A DNA stretch of 64,000 bases from Actinosynnema sp042752395 (GCF_042752395.1 NZ_JBHYXZ010000021.1:1-64000), one strand, 5' to 3'. Shown: positions 1 to 8,816, numbered from the stretch's first letter. The notes: generated by a model not told the origin, from the sequence alone. Made by a program: numbers and translations.

Positions 1-42
1 CGACGGGCTGCGCCTTCCCTGACCGCTGGTGTTGCCAGGCAC
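1..42 (-). CDS. 5' end of a gene running off the left edge (probable toxin-gene paralogue)
   Basis: A GTG at 42-40 is preceded by a strong AAGGAG ribosome-binding site ending 8 nt upstream. Only 14 codons (MPGNTSGQGRRSPS) are inside the window. The RBS-start context and the first residues resemble the start of the toxin-like gene at 18616 (MPSRSRSN...), which follows a homologous WXG-type gene in the other ESX cluster. I infer that this is the start of a related exported protein. Too little is visible to say more. Confidence 0.45.
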   Translation of the reverse strand, partial: MPGNTSGQGRRSPS

Positions 43-247
43 CGGGTGGTCTCCTTTCGGGAAACGGGTTCAGCAGTGGTGGTGACGTCGTCGTGTCCAC
101 GTGGTCACCAGGATCAGCGTCCGGCTCGAAGCCGAGGCTCTCTGCCGACGGCGACGGGAGCACGCCGTCCACATCGGACAGTGACGGGATGCGGCGCCGG
201 TATTCCGCGGCGACGGCCCGGCCGCTGCGTTTGCCTCCCGGGTCCGG
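43..247 (-). pseudogene. Remnant of the C-terminal tail of a YbaB/EbfC-like protein
   Basis: One minus-strand frame is open from just after the stop of the WXG-type gene (250) toward the left edge, but it has no plausible start codon. Its first residues (GRAVAAEYRRRIPSLS) resemble the segment AIAEEYRHRFPPLPG of the YbaB-like protein at 19387-19917; the rest is a low-complexity acidic tail. I read it as the back end of a YbaB-like gene whose front was deleted, leaving a 230-bp scar between two genes that are only about 20 bp apart in the paralogous cluster. The similarity is short, so the call is tentative. Confidence 0.35.
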
Positions 248-249
248 TG

Positions 250-882
250 TCAGGCCCAGCTGTCGACGATGGCGGCGACGTCGGCGAGCACGTGGTTCAG
301 CGCGGCGGGGTGGCCGGAGTTGAGCACGTTGTAGTAGTCGGGCAGCCGGTTGATGACGTCGTTGACGCAGAGCCGCACCGATTCCTGGATCTCCGCCCGG
401 CTGCTGCCCGTCATGTCCCCGGCGGCGGTGACCAGGGCCACGATCGACTCCGCCGCCCTGACCACCACGTCCAGGTAGTCCTGCTGGATGGTGGTGGCCT
501 CCTCCCGGTACCGCGCTCCGGCGTCGCCCGTCCAGTGCGCGGTGTGCCGGCGGAGGCTGGCGTCGAAGGCGTCGCCGGCTTCCCGCGCCAGCTCGGCCAC
601 GCGCTGCCACTTCTCCACGTACCCGGTGACCGCCGCCGGATCGCCGGCGAACCACCGCTGGGCGTCGCGCAACGGCTGCAACTGGTCGAGCAGGCCGGGG
701 ATGCCGGTGTTCGACAACGCGTCCACCGGGTCCGGCGCGTCGCCGAGCGCGGCCGTGCCGCCGGGCAGCACGACGCTGTCCGGGTGTGCCCAGTCGTTGC
801 GCCGCACCGACTCGTTGATCTCGTGGAGCTCGTCGGCCCGGCCCAGCCCCGGGCCCGATGATGTGGTGGTCAGCCCGGGCAT
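250..882 (-). CDS. WXG100-like type VII secretion partner protein
   Basis: A 210-residue all-helical protein with a WTG turn (HWTGDAG, about residue 117) typical of WXG100-superfamily hairpins. It is close to 75% identical by eye to the 203-residue product at 17983-18594; the segment DYYNVLNSGHP near the C-terminus is unchanged. Start: the ATG at 882 forms a TGATG junction with the stop of the EspG gene. In-frame codons further upstream encode low-complexity Arg/Gly sequence and are a shadow of espG. In both clusters this gene sits immediately before the presumed secreted toxin, so a role as targeting partner or chaperone for T7SS export is inferred. Confidence 0.8.
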   Translation of the reverse strand: MPGLTTTSSGPGLGRADELHEINESVRRNDWAHPDSVVLPGGTAALGDAPDPVDALSNTGIPGLLDQLQPLRDAQRWFAGDPAAVTGYVEKWQRVAELAREAGDAFDASLRRHTAHWTGDAGARYREEATTIQQDYLDVVVRAAESIVALVTAAGDMTGSSRAEIQESVRLCVNDVINRLPDYYNVLNSGHPAALNHVLADVAAIVDSWA

Positions 883-1646
883 CACGGCTCCAGCTCGTCG
901 AGTACTCGGTCGATGCGTGCGGCGATGCGGTCGTTGTCGGAGGGTGCGAAGCTCACCCATTCCCCGTCGCGGACCCCGAGGTAGCGGCCCCTCGGGGTGT
1001 CGAACCAGGTCACGACGACCGGCGACCGCCACCTGCGGTGGGAGACCCCGAACTGGCCGCCCGCCCGGCGGTTGCCCGCCAGCTCGGCCAGCTCGGCGGC
1101 GTCCCGGGCGGACAGCCCGGACCCGATCAGCGCGACCCGCTCGGTGTCCTGGCCGGTGGACGCGAACGGATCGTCGTCCGCCGCCGTTCCCGCCGCGGTG
1201 GCGATCGCCCGGTACGGCACGGACATCGCGCGGCCCGGGCCGGCGTGGTTCGCGGGCAGCACCGCGACGATCGAGCCGGCGAGCGCGGTCGGGCGAATCC
1301 CGGCCAGCCACAGCCGGTCCTCGCCGAAGGCCGCCAGCACGCCCTGTCGCCCGTCGCCTGCCGCCAGTGCCCGCAGCGGGTGGTCGATGTGGCCCACCGC
1401 GTCGACGGACACGTCGTGCCGGGACAGCAGCCTCAGCTGGTCGGCCATCCGCTCGTTCGGGCCGCGGTCGGTCACGAGGCCGCGCTCGGCGAGGTCCCGG
1501 TGCGCCTCCTCGGCCGCCTCGGCGCGTTCCGCGGCGGTCCGGCCGACGCTGGGCACGTCCAGCGGGTACGGCTTGGGCCCGAGGTCGAGACCGTCCCAGA
1601 GGACGTCGAACTCGCGGGCCGAGAGCACGAAGTCCGGTGCGATCAC
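882..1646 (-). CDS. EspG-family ESX secretion chaperone
   Basis: A 254-residue protein with the layout of the EspG family, cytosolic chaperones that bind PE/PPE-type substrates of type VII secretion. It begins LSAREFDVLWDGLDLG, has a central region on GxxRxxA-like strands, and ends in a WFDTPRGRYLG strand-turn and a terminal amphipathic helix. The GTG at 1646 overlaps the upstream stop as GTGA, so it is translationally coupled to the PPE-like gene at 1643-3316, its likely client. No membrane segment or signal is present. Family membership is clear from the overall pattern; the client is inferred from gene order. Confidence 0.8.
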   Translation of the reverse strand: MIAPDFVLSAREFDVLWDGLDLGPKPYPLDVPSVGRTAAERAEAAEEAHRDLAERGLVTDRGPNERMADQLRLLSRHDVSVDAVGHIDHPLRALAAGDGRQGVLAAFGEDRLWLAGIRPTALAGSIVAVLPANHAGPGRAMSVPYRAIATAAGTAADDDPFASTGQDTERVALIGSGLSARDAAELAELAGNRRAGGQFGVSHRRWRSPVVVTWFDTPRGRYLGVRDGEWVSFAPSDNDRIAARIDRVLDELEP

Positions 1647-3316
1647 GACCAGCCCCCGTGGTCCGGCTGCTCACCGGGCGCCCGGCCGCCGATCACCGCC
1701 GGCGCCACGGCGTCCGGCGCCTCGAAGAACCGCTCACCACCGAGGTACTTGGCCTTGTGCTCCCCGTCCTCGGCACCCTGGCCGCGCGCGGGGCCGCCGG
1801 CGCCCGCGACGCCGCTTCCCGCGGTCCCGGCCGGTCCGGGCAGGCCGGGACCGCCGTGCCGCGGGATCGCCGGACCCGTCCCACCCCGGCCGCTGTCGGA
1901 CGGGCCGTACGCGGACGCCCGGCCGTGCGGGTCGCCGTCCACGGGCAGGTGGGTCGGAACCCGCTGCCCGCCCCGGCCGCCTTCCCCACCACCACCGGTG
2001 GGTGGCATCGCGGTACCGGTCGGCGGGACGTTGGACGTACCCCTTGAGATCCACGGCGACGTCCCGCCCGACCTGTGCCCGTCCCGGTTCGGCACCGTGC
2101 CCGGGTGCACGCCGGGATCGACCGCCCCGATGCCCGGTCCTCCCGCCGGGACCTGCGGCGGCGTCCAACCCGGCCGCTGCTGGTCCACAGTGGATGGGAA
2201 GTGGGGGGCGCCGGGGTTCGGCGCCGTGAACGCGGACGGTGCGAGCGAGCCCTGCGGCGTCGTGACACCGGACTGGTGGAGGTCGAGGTCCGGCGCCCAG
2301 GTACCCGGCACGCCGGGTGAGGGCGCGTAGGCCGGTGCCCACCCCGCCGCCGTCCCCGACGGTGGCAGGGCGTACGGCTCGGACAGCTCGCCGCCGCCAC
2401 CGACCGTGAACGGCTCCGCGGTGCCGAACGACGGCGTGGCCGCAAGCGGTTCCCGACCCGCGAAGGGTTCCGTCCCGACGAGCGGTTCCCGGCCGGCGAA
2501 GGGCCCCGTGACCGTGAAGGGTTCCGTGCCCACGACCGGTTCCCGGCCCGCGATCGGCTCCGCGAACGCGATCGGCTCCCCGGCCGTGACCTCCCCGCCG
2601 GGGCCGGTCGTGCTCCTGAGGACGAAGTGCTCCGTCATGGTCCTCAACCCGACGTCCTCGCCCGTGACGTACCTCCGGAGCGTGGGGGTGCTGCCGACGA
2701 CCGGGTCCGGCGGTGGGGTGAACCACGGCGACGCGGTGTCCACCACGCGCGACTGCGCCTCCATGCGGGCCATCACGACGACCGCCTGCTGGTGCGCCGA
2801 ACTCGCCTGGTCGCTCTTGGCCTTCAGGTCGACGACCGCCGCCGCGAACCCCGCCATGCCGCCGACGGCGAAGCCCTCGGTGAGGGCCGCCTGCCAGTCG
2901 AAGTCGACCGGTTCCGGCATGGCCGCCCTGGCCTCGGCCATGATCTGGGCCTGGTCGCCCACCCGCTGACCGACCTCGGCCGCGGTCAGCGCGGCGCTCT
3001 CGCTCCAGTCGGCGAGCTCGCGGATCGCGGCGCGGGCCGACTCCGCCGACTCGCCCTGCCAACCCTCCTCACTGGCGAGGAGGCATTCCCTCATCAGCTG
3101 GACGGAATCGGCCATCTCCTGGCCGAGCTCCACCCACTCGTGGGCGAGCGCGCCCGCCTGCCCGGGGTCGTTGTCGACGTGCACCGACTCGTACAGCGTG
3201 CGGTGGTCGTACGCGGCCCAGTTCCAGGTCTCCGACAACGCCACGTCGAGATTGGCCCGGATCGCGGCGATCGGGCCGTCGGCGGGCACGTTCTCCTGCG
3301 CCATGCTCGTCCTCAC
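1643..3316 (-). CDS. PPE/WXG-like type VII secretion substrate with long Gly/Pro-rich tail
   Basis: A 557-residue protein. Residues 1-200 are helical, with a WxG motif (GWQGESAESARA, about residue 88) and a hydrophobic Gly/Ala helix (GGMAGFAAAVV). The remainder is low complexity: imperfect repeats of about 12-14 residues built on EPL/EPF...GREP/GTEP (about residues 245-300), then Gly/Pro-rich sequence. The GTG at 3316 overlaps the upstream stop (GTGA); an ATG four codons later (3304) is the alternative start. It is coupled to the EspG-type chaperone downstream. The domain order matches ESX substrates of non-mycobacterial actinomycetes: a helical targeting domain, then a disordered or repeat tail. 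The function of the tail is unknown. Confidence 0.7.
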   Translation of the reverse strand: MRTSMAQENVPADGPIAAIRANLDVALSETWNWAAYDHRTLYESVHVDNDPGQAGALAHEWVELGQEMADSVQLMRECLLASEEGWQGESAESARAAIRELADWSESAALTAAEVGQRVGDQAQIMAEARAAMPEPVDFDWQAALTEGFAVGGMAGFAAAVVDLKAKSDQASSAHQQAVVVMARMEAQSRVVDTASPWFTPPPDPVVGSTPTLRRYVTGEDVGLRTMTEHFVLRSTTGPGGEVTAGEPIAFAEPIAGREPVVGTEPFTVTGPFAGREPLVGTEPFAGREPLAATPSFGTAEPFTVGGGGELSEPYALPPSGTAAGWAPAYAPSPGVPGTWAPDLDLHQSGVTTPQGSLAPSAFTAPNPGAPHFPSTVDQQRPGWTPPQVPAGGPGIGAVDPGVHPGTVPNRDGHRSGGTSPWISRGTSNVPPTGTAMPPTGGGGEGGRGGQRVPTHLPVDGDPHGRASAYGPSDSGRGGTGPAIPRHGGPGLPGPAGTAGSGVAGAGGPARGQGAEDGEHKAKYLGGERFFEAPDAVAPAVIGGRAPGEQPDHGGWS

Positions 3317-3741
3317 TGCTCGTGGCCGGTCGGCTGCGCCCCGGCCAGCCGCCGGAAGTTGCCGACCTGGTCGTCTTCGGTGCGCCGGTACAGCCTCATG
3401 GCCTGGTCGACCGCGGCGTGGGCTTCCTCGAGCACCGCGAGGTACGGCGTCAGCACGCCGGTCAACGACAGGCTGCCGTCGGTGGCGCCCGCGCGGTGCT
3501 CGAACTTGGCCGCCATCGCCTGCCCGACCGGGTTCCGACCGAGCGGCGCGTGCCGGGTGATCTGCCGAGCGCGCCGCAGCCAGGCGCCCGCCCGGTCCGC
3601 CTGGTCGCGCAGCATCGACAGAATCCGGTCACCTGCCTCGGGATCGAGCGTCAACCTGCCCGCCACCACGTTGTCGCGGATCGCGGCAACCGCGGCGATC
3701 GCGTCGAACTGCCTGCCGACCTGCACCGCCTCGTCGACCAT
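3313..3741 (-). CDS. Small helical protein, first gene of ESX accessory cluster 1
   Basis: A 142-residue Ala/Arg-rich helical protein with no recognised domain. It resembles the small ESX helical-hairpin proteins in size and composition but lacks a clear WxG. I chose the ATG at 3741 (MVDEAVQVG) because GGGGAG lies about 8 nt upstream; an upstream in-frame start at 3816 would place the first 25 codons inside the conserved promoter leader. It ends in a GTGA/ATGA-type overlap with the PPE-like gene, so it heads the minus-strand operon running to position 250 and beyond. Confidence 0.65.
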   Translation of the reverse strand: MVDEAVQVGRQFDAIAAVAAIRDNVVAGRLTLDPEAGDRILSMLRDQADRAGAWLRRARQITRHAPLGRNPVGQAMAAKFEHRAGATDGSLSLTGVLTPYLAVLEEAHAAVDQAMRLYRRTEDDQVGNFRRLAGAQPTGHEQ

Positions 3742-3771
3742 CGCCTGGACTCCCCTGTTCGCTTGCCTTGG

Positions 3772-3866
3772 TAGGCACAGCGTTCCGCTTCCGGGCGGGG
3801 AAGTCGCTGGGGTCATCCCTTCGCGTCGGGGGGTTGTCCCGCGTTCGCGGGTAGGGATATCCCTAC
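3772..3866 (-). promoter_or_regulatory. Conserved promoter with perfect 16-bp palindrome, ESX cluster 1
   Basis: The palindrome GTAGGGATATCCCTAC at 3851-3866 is a perfect inverted repeat. The 80 bp between it and the start of cluster 1 align without gaps to the sequence after the same palindrome at 14643-14658; blocks such as CCCCAGCGACTT and ACGCTGTGCC are shared. This is a strong sign of common control by one dimeric regulator. Its identity is not shown by the sequence. Confidence 0.8.
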
Positions 3867-3985
3867 GGCAGGGCGGTGGGAGCGGGCGTCAGGACCCTGA
3901 GTTGGCGGGGCGCTCTTGTCGTCGGAGGATCAGAGGAGCGGCCTCCAGCCAGGCCCCGTCGCGCTTCAGCGCTGTCGTTTCGGTC

Positions 3986-6787
3986 TCACGTCGCGATTCC
4001 GACAGGGTGGTCGCTGTTGGCGGGCATGAGTGTGGCGAGGTGTCGCTGGACGCGCGCCACGTCGTCGGGCCGTCCTTGGGCTCGGTAGAGGCGAAGAGCC
4101 TGTTGCCAACTGTCGCGAGCGCGGTGCGTGTCACCCAGTGCCGCGTGTGCGTGGGCGATGTTCACCAGAGTGTCGGCTTCGAGGTAGTCGTTCCCCAGCC
4201 GGCGGAACAAGATCAATGCGGCGAGGTGGTGCTTCAGAGCGTTGGCGTGATCGCCGAGGCGATGCGCGATGAGTCCCAGCGTGTCGAGCACCGCGGCTTC
4301 ACCGTCGGCGTCCTGGTGTCGCCGGAACAGGCCAAGCGCCTGTGCGCAGGGCTCCAGGGCGTCATGTAGGCGACCAAGTCGGGCCTGGTACCAGCCGACC
4401 GAGTTGAGCGCCCTGGCCAACCAGACCGGGTTGGTCAGGCCGCGGTAGAACTTGAGGGCACGTCGCGCGTGTTCCAGGGCTTCACGGTCGTTTCCCCGCA
4501 GTGACGAGGCCCAGGCGAGCGCGTTCGCGGTGTGGGCGCGGTCGTGGAGGTCACCTCTGTTCTCGGCCAGGTCAAGTGCCCGGTTCAGGTGTCGCAGGGC
4601 TTCGGTGTGATGTCCGGCCTGGGCGTAGGCGCGCCCCAGGCGGCGGTGGGATCGTCCCAAGAGTTCTGTCGCTCCGAGGTGGTCCGCCGCGGCTACCCCG
4701 GCCAGCCAGGTGGTGATGTTGTCCTGGAGGTGACCGCGTCGCCAGTGGAAGTTGTCCAACGCCCACGCCAGTTGCCACACCTCGGCGTGGAGGTGCCGCT
4801 CGACGGCCAGCCGCTGCACCGCCAGCAGGTTGGCGTGTTCGGTGTCGAACCAGGCCAGCGCCGCTGCCTCGTCCTCCAGTGGCCAGGGGTCACAACCGGG
4901 CGGTGGTGGCCCCAGCTCGACGGGTCTGCGTTGCGGGGCGAGCATCCGCTCGCCGGCGTGGGCGACGTGGACGTAGTACGCGACCAGTCGACGCAGTGCC
5001 GCGTCGTGACCGGCCCCTCCGTGTTTCACCGCGTAGAGCCGCACCAAGTCATGCATCCGGAAGCGGCCCGGAACGTGTTCGTGCAGCAGGGACACCCGGG
5101 TCAGCGCACGCAGCAGACCACTGGCCTGTTCCGCGGTCGCGCCCAGCGCCCATGTCGCCGCCGCCGTGCCGATGTCCGGTCCCGGCGCGAACCCCAGTAG
5201 TCCGAACAGGTCGGCCTGCTCCCGAGTCAAGGCGGCATGGGACCAGGACAGGGCCGCTGCCACGCTGGACTGGGGATCACCCGCGTCGAGAGCCCCGAGG
5301 CGGGTGGACACATCCCGCAATTCCCGCGCCCACATCTCCAGCGGCGAGGCCGGGTGGGCCGCGGCCCGACTCGCCACGACACCCAACGCGAGGGGCAACC
5401 CCGCGCAGCGACGCACCAGCTCGCTCACCGCATCCGGCTCGGCCTCCACTCGCCGTGATCCCAGGCGGAAGGCGAGCAGGGACTGCGCGTCCTCGTCGTC
5501 GAGCGCGTTCAGGGTGAACATCCGGGAACCGCGCACCGTGGCGAGCCCGGACAGTCGATCGCGACTGGTCACCAGCACCACGCACGTCTCGGTTCCGGGT
5601 AACAGCGGGAGGACCTGCCCGGTGTCACGGGCGTTGTCCAACACGATCAGCATCCGCTTGTCGGCCACCAAGCTGCGGTACAGGCCGATCAGGGCGTCGG
5701 GATCAGCCGGGATGCCCGCGGGCGGCGCCCCGAGGGAGACGACGAAGCCGCGGACCGCGGCGACGGGGGAGAGGGGGACGCCCTCGGGGCTGAACCCTCG
5801 CAGGTCGACGAACAGCTGGCCGTCCGGGAACCGATCCAGGTTGCGGTGCGCCCAGTGCAGCGCCAACCAGGTCTTGCCGACCCCGCCTGTACCGGTGACC
5901 GCCGAGACCGCCGCGGTGGCCGACGCGCCGGGGTCGTCCAGGCGGGCCAGTTCGTCGTGGCGGCCGACGAAGGGCGCCGGCCCCGCGGGTAGCTGGCGGG
6001 GCACGACGGCAGCGCGGACTCCGTCACCGGCGGCTGTGGTGACCCAGGTGGTGTCGGCGACCAGTACCTGCTGGTGGGCCTCTTGGAGGAGGACGCCGGG
6101 TTCGATGGCCAGTTCCTCGATCAACCGTGTGCGAACCTTTTGGTAGTGCTCCAAGGCCTCGGCGGACCGACCGGCTTGGTGCAGGGCGAGCATGTACTGG
6201 GCCGCCACGCGCTCGTTCAACGGCTGCCGCGCACTCCGTTGTGACAGCTCGGTCACCAACTGCCCACCCTCACCGAGGCGCAGCCGGGCGTCGACGAGGG
6301 TCTGTTCGACGGTCAACCGCTCCTGTGCCAACCGCTCACGCTCGGCCTCGACCCACACACCGCCCAGGCCGGTCAGCGGCTCCCCGCGCCATAATCCCAG
6401 CGCGTCGGTCAGCATCCGGGCCGCGTGCTCGTCGTCGACTTCCGCGTCGGCGGCGGCGCACAGCTCGCGGAACCGGTGCAGATCCGTCGGTGGCCCGATG
6501 GTGTCGGTCAGCAGGACATAACCGCTCGAACGACGCACGATCGCCACGCCATCGGCGCCGACCAGAACCCGTCGTAGTCGGGAGATGTAATTGTGCAGCG
6601 TCCCCTGGGCGCGCCGGGCGACATCAACCCCCCAGACCCGCTCGACCAGCAGGTCCACCGACACCACACGACCGGCGTCGACAGCCAACGCGGCCAGCAC
6701 GCACCGCTGCCTCGGCGTACCCAGGTCCACCGGCCGACCGTCGACCTCGACAGCCACCTCTCCCAGCAGACGCAGCACCACCGTCAC
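3986..6787 (-). CDS. SARP-family transcriptional regulator with NB-ARC and TPR domains (AfsR-like)
   Basis: A protein of about 933 residues. Domains in order: OmpR-type winged helix (1-90; RQRCVLAALA, TLHNYISRLRRVL), bacterial transcriptional activation domain (95-250; LWRGEPLTGL), NB-ARC ATPase with P-loop GTGGVGKTW near 300, and C-terminal TPR repeats (about 640-930; ALRHLNRALDLAENRGD and similar). This is the full AfsR-type architecture of large actinomycete activators, often of secondary metabolism. The TTG at 6814 is the first in-frame start, but the GTG at 6787 (VTVVLRLLG) better matches family N-termini. It is monocistronic, transcribed toward ESX cluster 1 but ending 120 bp before the cluster's palindrome. 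Its target genes cannot be told from here. Confidence 0.85.
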   Translation of the reverse strand: MTVVLRLLGEVAVEVDGRPVDLGTPRQRCVLAALAVDAGRVVSVDLLVERVWGVDVARRAQGTLHNYISRLRRVLVGADGVAIVRRSSGYVLLTDTIGPPTDLHRFRELCAAADAEVDDEHAARMLTDALGLWRGEPLTGLGGVWVEAERERLAQERLTVEQTLVDARLRLGEGGQLVTELSQRSARQPLNERVAAQYMLALHQAGRSAEALEHYQKVRTRLIEELAIEPGVLLQEAHQQVLVADTTWVTTAAGDGVRAAVVPRQLPAGPAPFVGRHDELARLDDPGASATAAVSAVTGTGGVGKTWLALHWAHRNLDRFPDGQLFVDLRGFSPEGVPLSPVAAVRGFVVSLGAPPAGIPADPDALIGLYRSLVADKRMLIVLDNARDTGQVLPLLPGTETCVVLVTSRDRLSGLATVRGSRMFTLNALDDEDAQSLLAFRLGSRRVEAEPDAVSELVRRCAGLPLALGVVASRAAAHPASPLEMWARELRDVSTRLGALDAGDPQSSVAAALSWSHAALTREQADLFGLLGFAPGPDIGTAAATWALGATAEQASGLLRALTRVSLLHEHVPGRFRMHDLVRLYAVKHGGAGHDAALRRLVAYYVHVAHAGERMLAPQRRPVELGPPPPGCDPWPLEDEAAALAWFDTEHANLLAVQRLAVERHLHAEVWQLAWALDNFHWRRGHLQDNITTWLAGVAAADHLGATELLGRSHRRLGRAYAQAGHHTEALRHLNRALDLAENRGDLHDRAHTANALAWASSLRGNDREALEHARRALKFYRGLTNPVWLARALNSVGWYQARLGRLHDALEPCAQALGLFRRHQDADGEAAVLDTLGLIAHRLGDHANALKHHLAALILFRRLGNDYLEADTLVNIAHAHAALGDTHRARDSWQQALRLYRAQGRPDDVARVQRHLATLMPANSDHPVGIAT

Positions 6788-6929
6788 CCACCCCTGCGCC
6801 GACGACCTCCCCAAGACGCCAGGTTATAGCGACTTGACCAGCGCAATGCGGAAGGCCTGCAAGAGCTTCACACGATCGGACCCACAACGTGAATCCGCGA
6901 CGGCACACACCGCGATCGGGTGGGATTGA

Positions 6930-7258
6930 TCAGACGGATGCTTCCGCGCGTGGGACCTCGAGAACGGGGAGGGCGAGCCCCGCTTCGTCGGCCAGGTGCG
7001 GGCACCGGACCTGCGCGAGTTCGAGTTGAACGACCACGTCTGGTCCGTGTGGAACCGGACCGGCGTGACCTGGTGCGCCTACCCCGACGTCAACTTCTCC
7101 GACATCGGCGGCAGCGCTGCGCCCAACCCCTGGCCCGTGGGCGCGCCGAGACCAGCTCAACACCCCTGACAACGGCCGCGCGGTGATCGCCGACCTGTAC
7201 CCCACCAGGCGAACCTGCGCACCTACAACCTGACCATCGCCACCGTCCACACGTACTA
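6930..7258 (+). pseudogene. Remnant of a small gene with peptidase-inhibitor-I36-like sequence, broken by IS630
   Basis: One plus frame, beginning right after a stop and without a start codon, reads through a protein-like stretch containing NDHVWSVWNRTGVTW, CAYPDVNFSDIGG. This resembles the repeat of the actinobacterial peptidase inhibitor family I36 (N-x-x-SSVxN-TG...C-x-Y). It then stops at about 7168 and continues in other frames (NLRTYNLTIATVHTY) up to the IS. Further residues of the same orientation resume beyond the IS (8363-8483). I read this as a degraded host gene; the I36 assignment rests on one motif. Confidence 0.45.
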
Positions 7259-8362
7259 TTTGAGCCGAAATTGATCATCTTCCTGTAGGTTGATCACCGT
7301 GATCGAGGTCGAGGGTGCGCATCGGTTGTCGCCTGCGGAGCGTGAGGTGCTGCGGTTGCGGGTGGTGGCGGCGTTGGAGGCCGGTCGGGTCGAGGGCTAT
7401 CGGCAGGCCGCGGAGGTGTTCGGGGTCTCGGAACGCTCGGTGGGCACCTGGTGGCGTGCCTACCGGCGGGACGGTCGCGACGGCCTGGCGACCCGCAAAG
7501 GACGCCCCGGCCCTGCCGAGCTGATCGGTGCGGAGGATCGGGGCACGCTGTTCGCGGCGATGGCCGACTACACCCCGGAGGAGTTGTTGATCGGCGGGCC
7601 GCTGTGGACCCGTCAGGCCGTGGTGGAGCTGATCAGGCTGGTCGTGGACGTGGACATGACCGAGCAGGGTGTGGGGTTGTGGTTGCGCCGGCACGGGTTC
7701 ACCCCGCAGCGCCCGGCCCGGCGGGCCTACGAGCGGCAGCCCGCCGCGGTGCGCGTATGGCTCGACGACGAGTATCCGGCGATCGAGGCACGGGCGAAGG
7801 CCGAGGGTGCCGCGATCGCGTGGGTCGACCAGTGCGGGCTGCGCTCCGACGCCGCGCCGCCCGGCCGGTCGTGGGCGCCGCAGGGCCGCACGCCGATCGT
7901 GCGGGTGACCGGGAAACGGCTGAGGGTCAACGTCATGTCCGCCGTCGGTCCGCGTGGAGCGTTGTGGTTCACCGTGTTCACCCGGCGGTTCACCGCACCG
8001 GTGTTCACCACCTTCCTCGACCGCACCGCCCGCCAGGCCGGCCGGAAGATCCACGTCATCGCCGACCGGCACCCCGTGCACAGAAGCAAGGCCGTCCGTG
8101 CCTGGTTGAAGGACAACACCGACCGGGTCGAACTGCACCTCATGCCCGGCTACAGCCCCGAGCTCAACCCCGACGAACTACTCAACGCCGACCTCAAGCG
8201 CAACGTCAACGCCTCCCGAGCCCACAACGTCGACCGACTCGCCCACGAGACCCGACGCTTCCTACGACGCCGCCAACGCCAACCGCACATCGTCCGCGGC
8301 TACTTCCAGGCCCCGCACGTCCGCTACGCCGCCCTGTAGGCAACCGATCACTTTCGACTCAA
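7259..8362 (+). mobile_element. IS630-family insertion sequence
   Basis: A complete element of about 1.1 kb. The terminal inverted repeats share the core TTGAG(C/T)CGAAA(T/G)TGATC, about 15 of 17 positions. Both ends are flanked by the dinucleotide TA (7257-7258 and 8363-8364), the target duplication used by IS630/Tc1-type transposases. It contains a single transposase gene in one uninterrupted frame, so it may be active. It separates two pieces of a former gene. Confidence 0.8.
7290..8339 (+). CDS. IS630-family DDE transposase
   Basis: A transposase of about 346-349 residues. An N-terminal helix-turn-helix (GYRQAAEVFGVSERSVGTWWRAY) is followed by the RNase-H-like catalytic domain. The first Asp is in AWVDQCG, the second in VIADRHPVH, and the third acidic position in PGYSPELNPDE, the classic IS630 signature. 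The family usually has about 340 residues, so it is full length. The TTG at 7290 or the GTG at 7299 are possible starts. It moves the flanking IS by a cut-and-paste reaction into TA sites. Confidence 0.9.
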   Translation: MITVIEVEGAHRLSPAEREVLRLRVVAALEAGRVEGYRQAAEVFGVSERSVGTWWRAYRRDGRDGLATRKGRPGPAELIGAEDRGTLFAAMADYTPEELLIGGPLWTRQAVVELIRLVVDVDMTEQGVGLWLRRHGFTPQRPARRAYERQPAAVRVWLDDEYPAIEARAKAEGAAIAWVDQCGLRSDAAPPGRSWAPQGRTPIVRVTGKRLRVNVMSAVGPRGALWFTVFTRRFTAPVFTTFLDRTARQAGRKIHVIADRHPVHRSKAVRAWLKDNTDRVELHLMPGYSPELNPDELLNADLKRNVNASRAHNVDRLAHETRRFLRRRQRQPHIVRGYFQAPHVRYAAL

Positions 8363-8483
8363 TAACCGTCATCAGCGAACCGCACCCCGCACCGGACGCC
8401 CGCGAACGCTTCCCCGACGAACTCGCGAAATTCCCCTCCGGGGCCTTCCTGAGCTTCCTGTTCTTCGTCCTCCAGGCCGACTG
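8363..8483 (+). pseudogene. C-terminal piece of the gene interrupted by IS630
   Basis: Directly after the right IS end, an open plus frame encodes about 39 residues ending ...FPSGAFLSFLFFVLQAD and a TGA. It has no start codon of its own. Codon use is GC-rich as in neighbouring genes. It is most simply the 3' end of the host gene whose 5' part lies left of the IS. The family is not recognised. Confidence 0.45.
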
Positions 8484-8510
8484 ACCCGGGAAGATCCGAC
8501 CGGCCGCCGA

Positions 8511-8816
8511 CTAGTCGAACACGTCGAATTCGAAACGTTCGATCAGACCTGCCTGTCGATCCTGCTCGGCGGCGCGCCGCAGAACATCGACCACCTTGGA
8601 GAACTCTTCCGCGCCAAGGGCTTCGCGACTCACTCGCGCGTTGATCCACTTCAAGCGGACAGGTCGCGCCACGTCCGCACTGATGCGATCCCACAGCGCG
8701 TCGAGGTTGCGGCCGTAGTATGGCCCCAGGTCCAGGATGGTCGCGATTTCATCATGGAGATCCGCGGACGACAGAATCCTGGAGCCGTCCAGTTCGACAT
8801 CCATGGCTGAGCTCAT
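8511..8816 (-). CDS. Barstar-family ribonuclease inhibitor
   Basis: A protein of about 101 residues with the barstar fold pattern: an initial strand (LDGSRI), a helix, the loop YYGRNLDALWDRI that in barstar carries inhibitor contacts, and a C-terminal FEFDV strand. Barstar-like proteins bind and block barnase-type RNases or act as immunity proteins. No barnase gene is adjacent; the convergent neighbour is the IS630-broken gene. The ATG at 8816 (MSSAMD) is chosen, with 8804 as alternative; frames further upstream read through the promoter of the histidine kinase and are not credible. Family assignment is good. The partner RNase is unknown. Confidence 0.75.
   Translation of the reverse strand: MSSAMDVELDGSRILSSADLHDEIATILDLGPYYGRNLDALWDRISADVARPVRLKWINARVSREALGAEEFSKVVDVLRRAAEQDRQAGLIERFEFDVFD

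Noticed and set aside
2420..2600. Tandem GGTTCCCGGCCCGCG-type repeats as a regulatory repeat array
   Set aside because: They are the coding repeats for GREP/GTEP units in the PPE-like protein and keep a multiple-of-three spacing.
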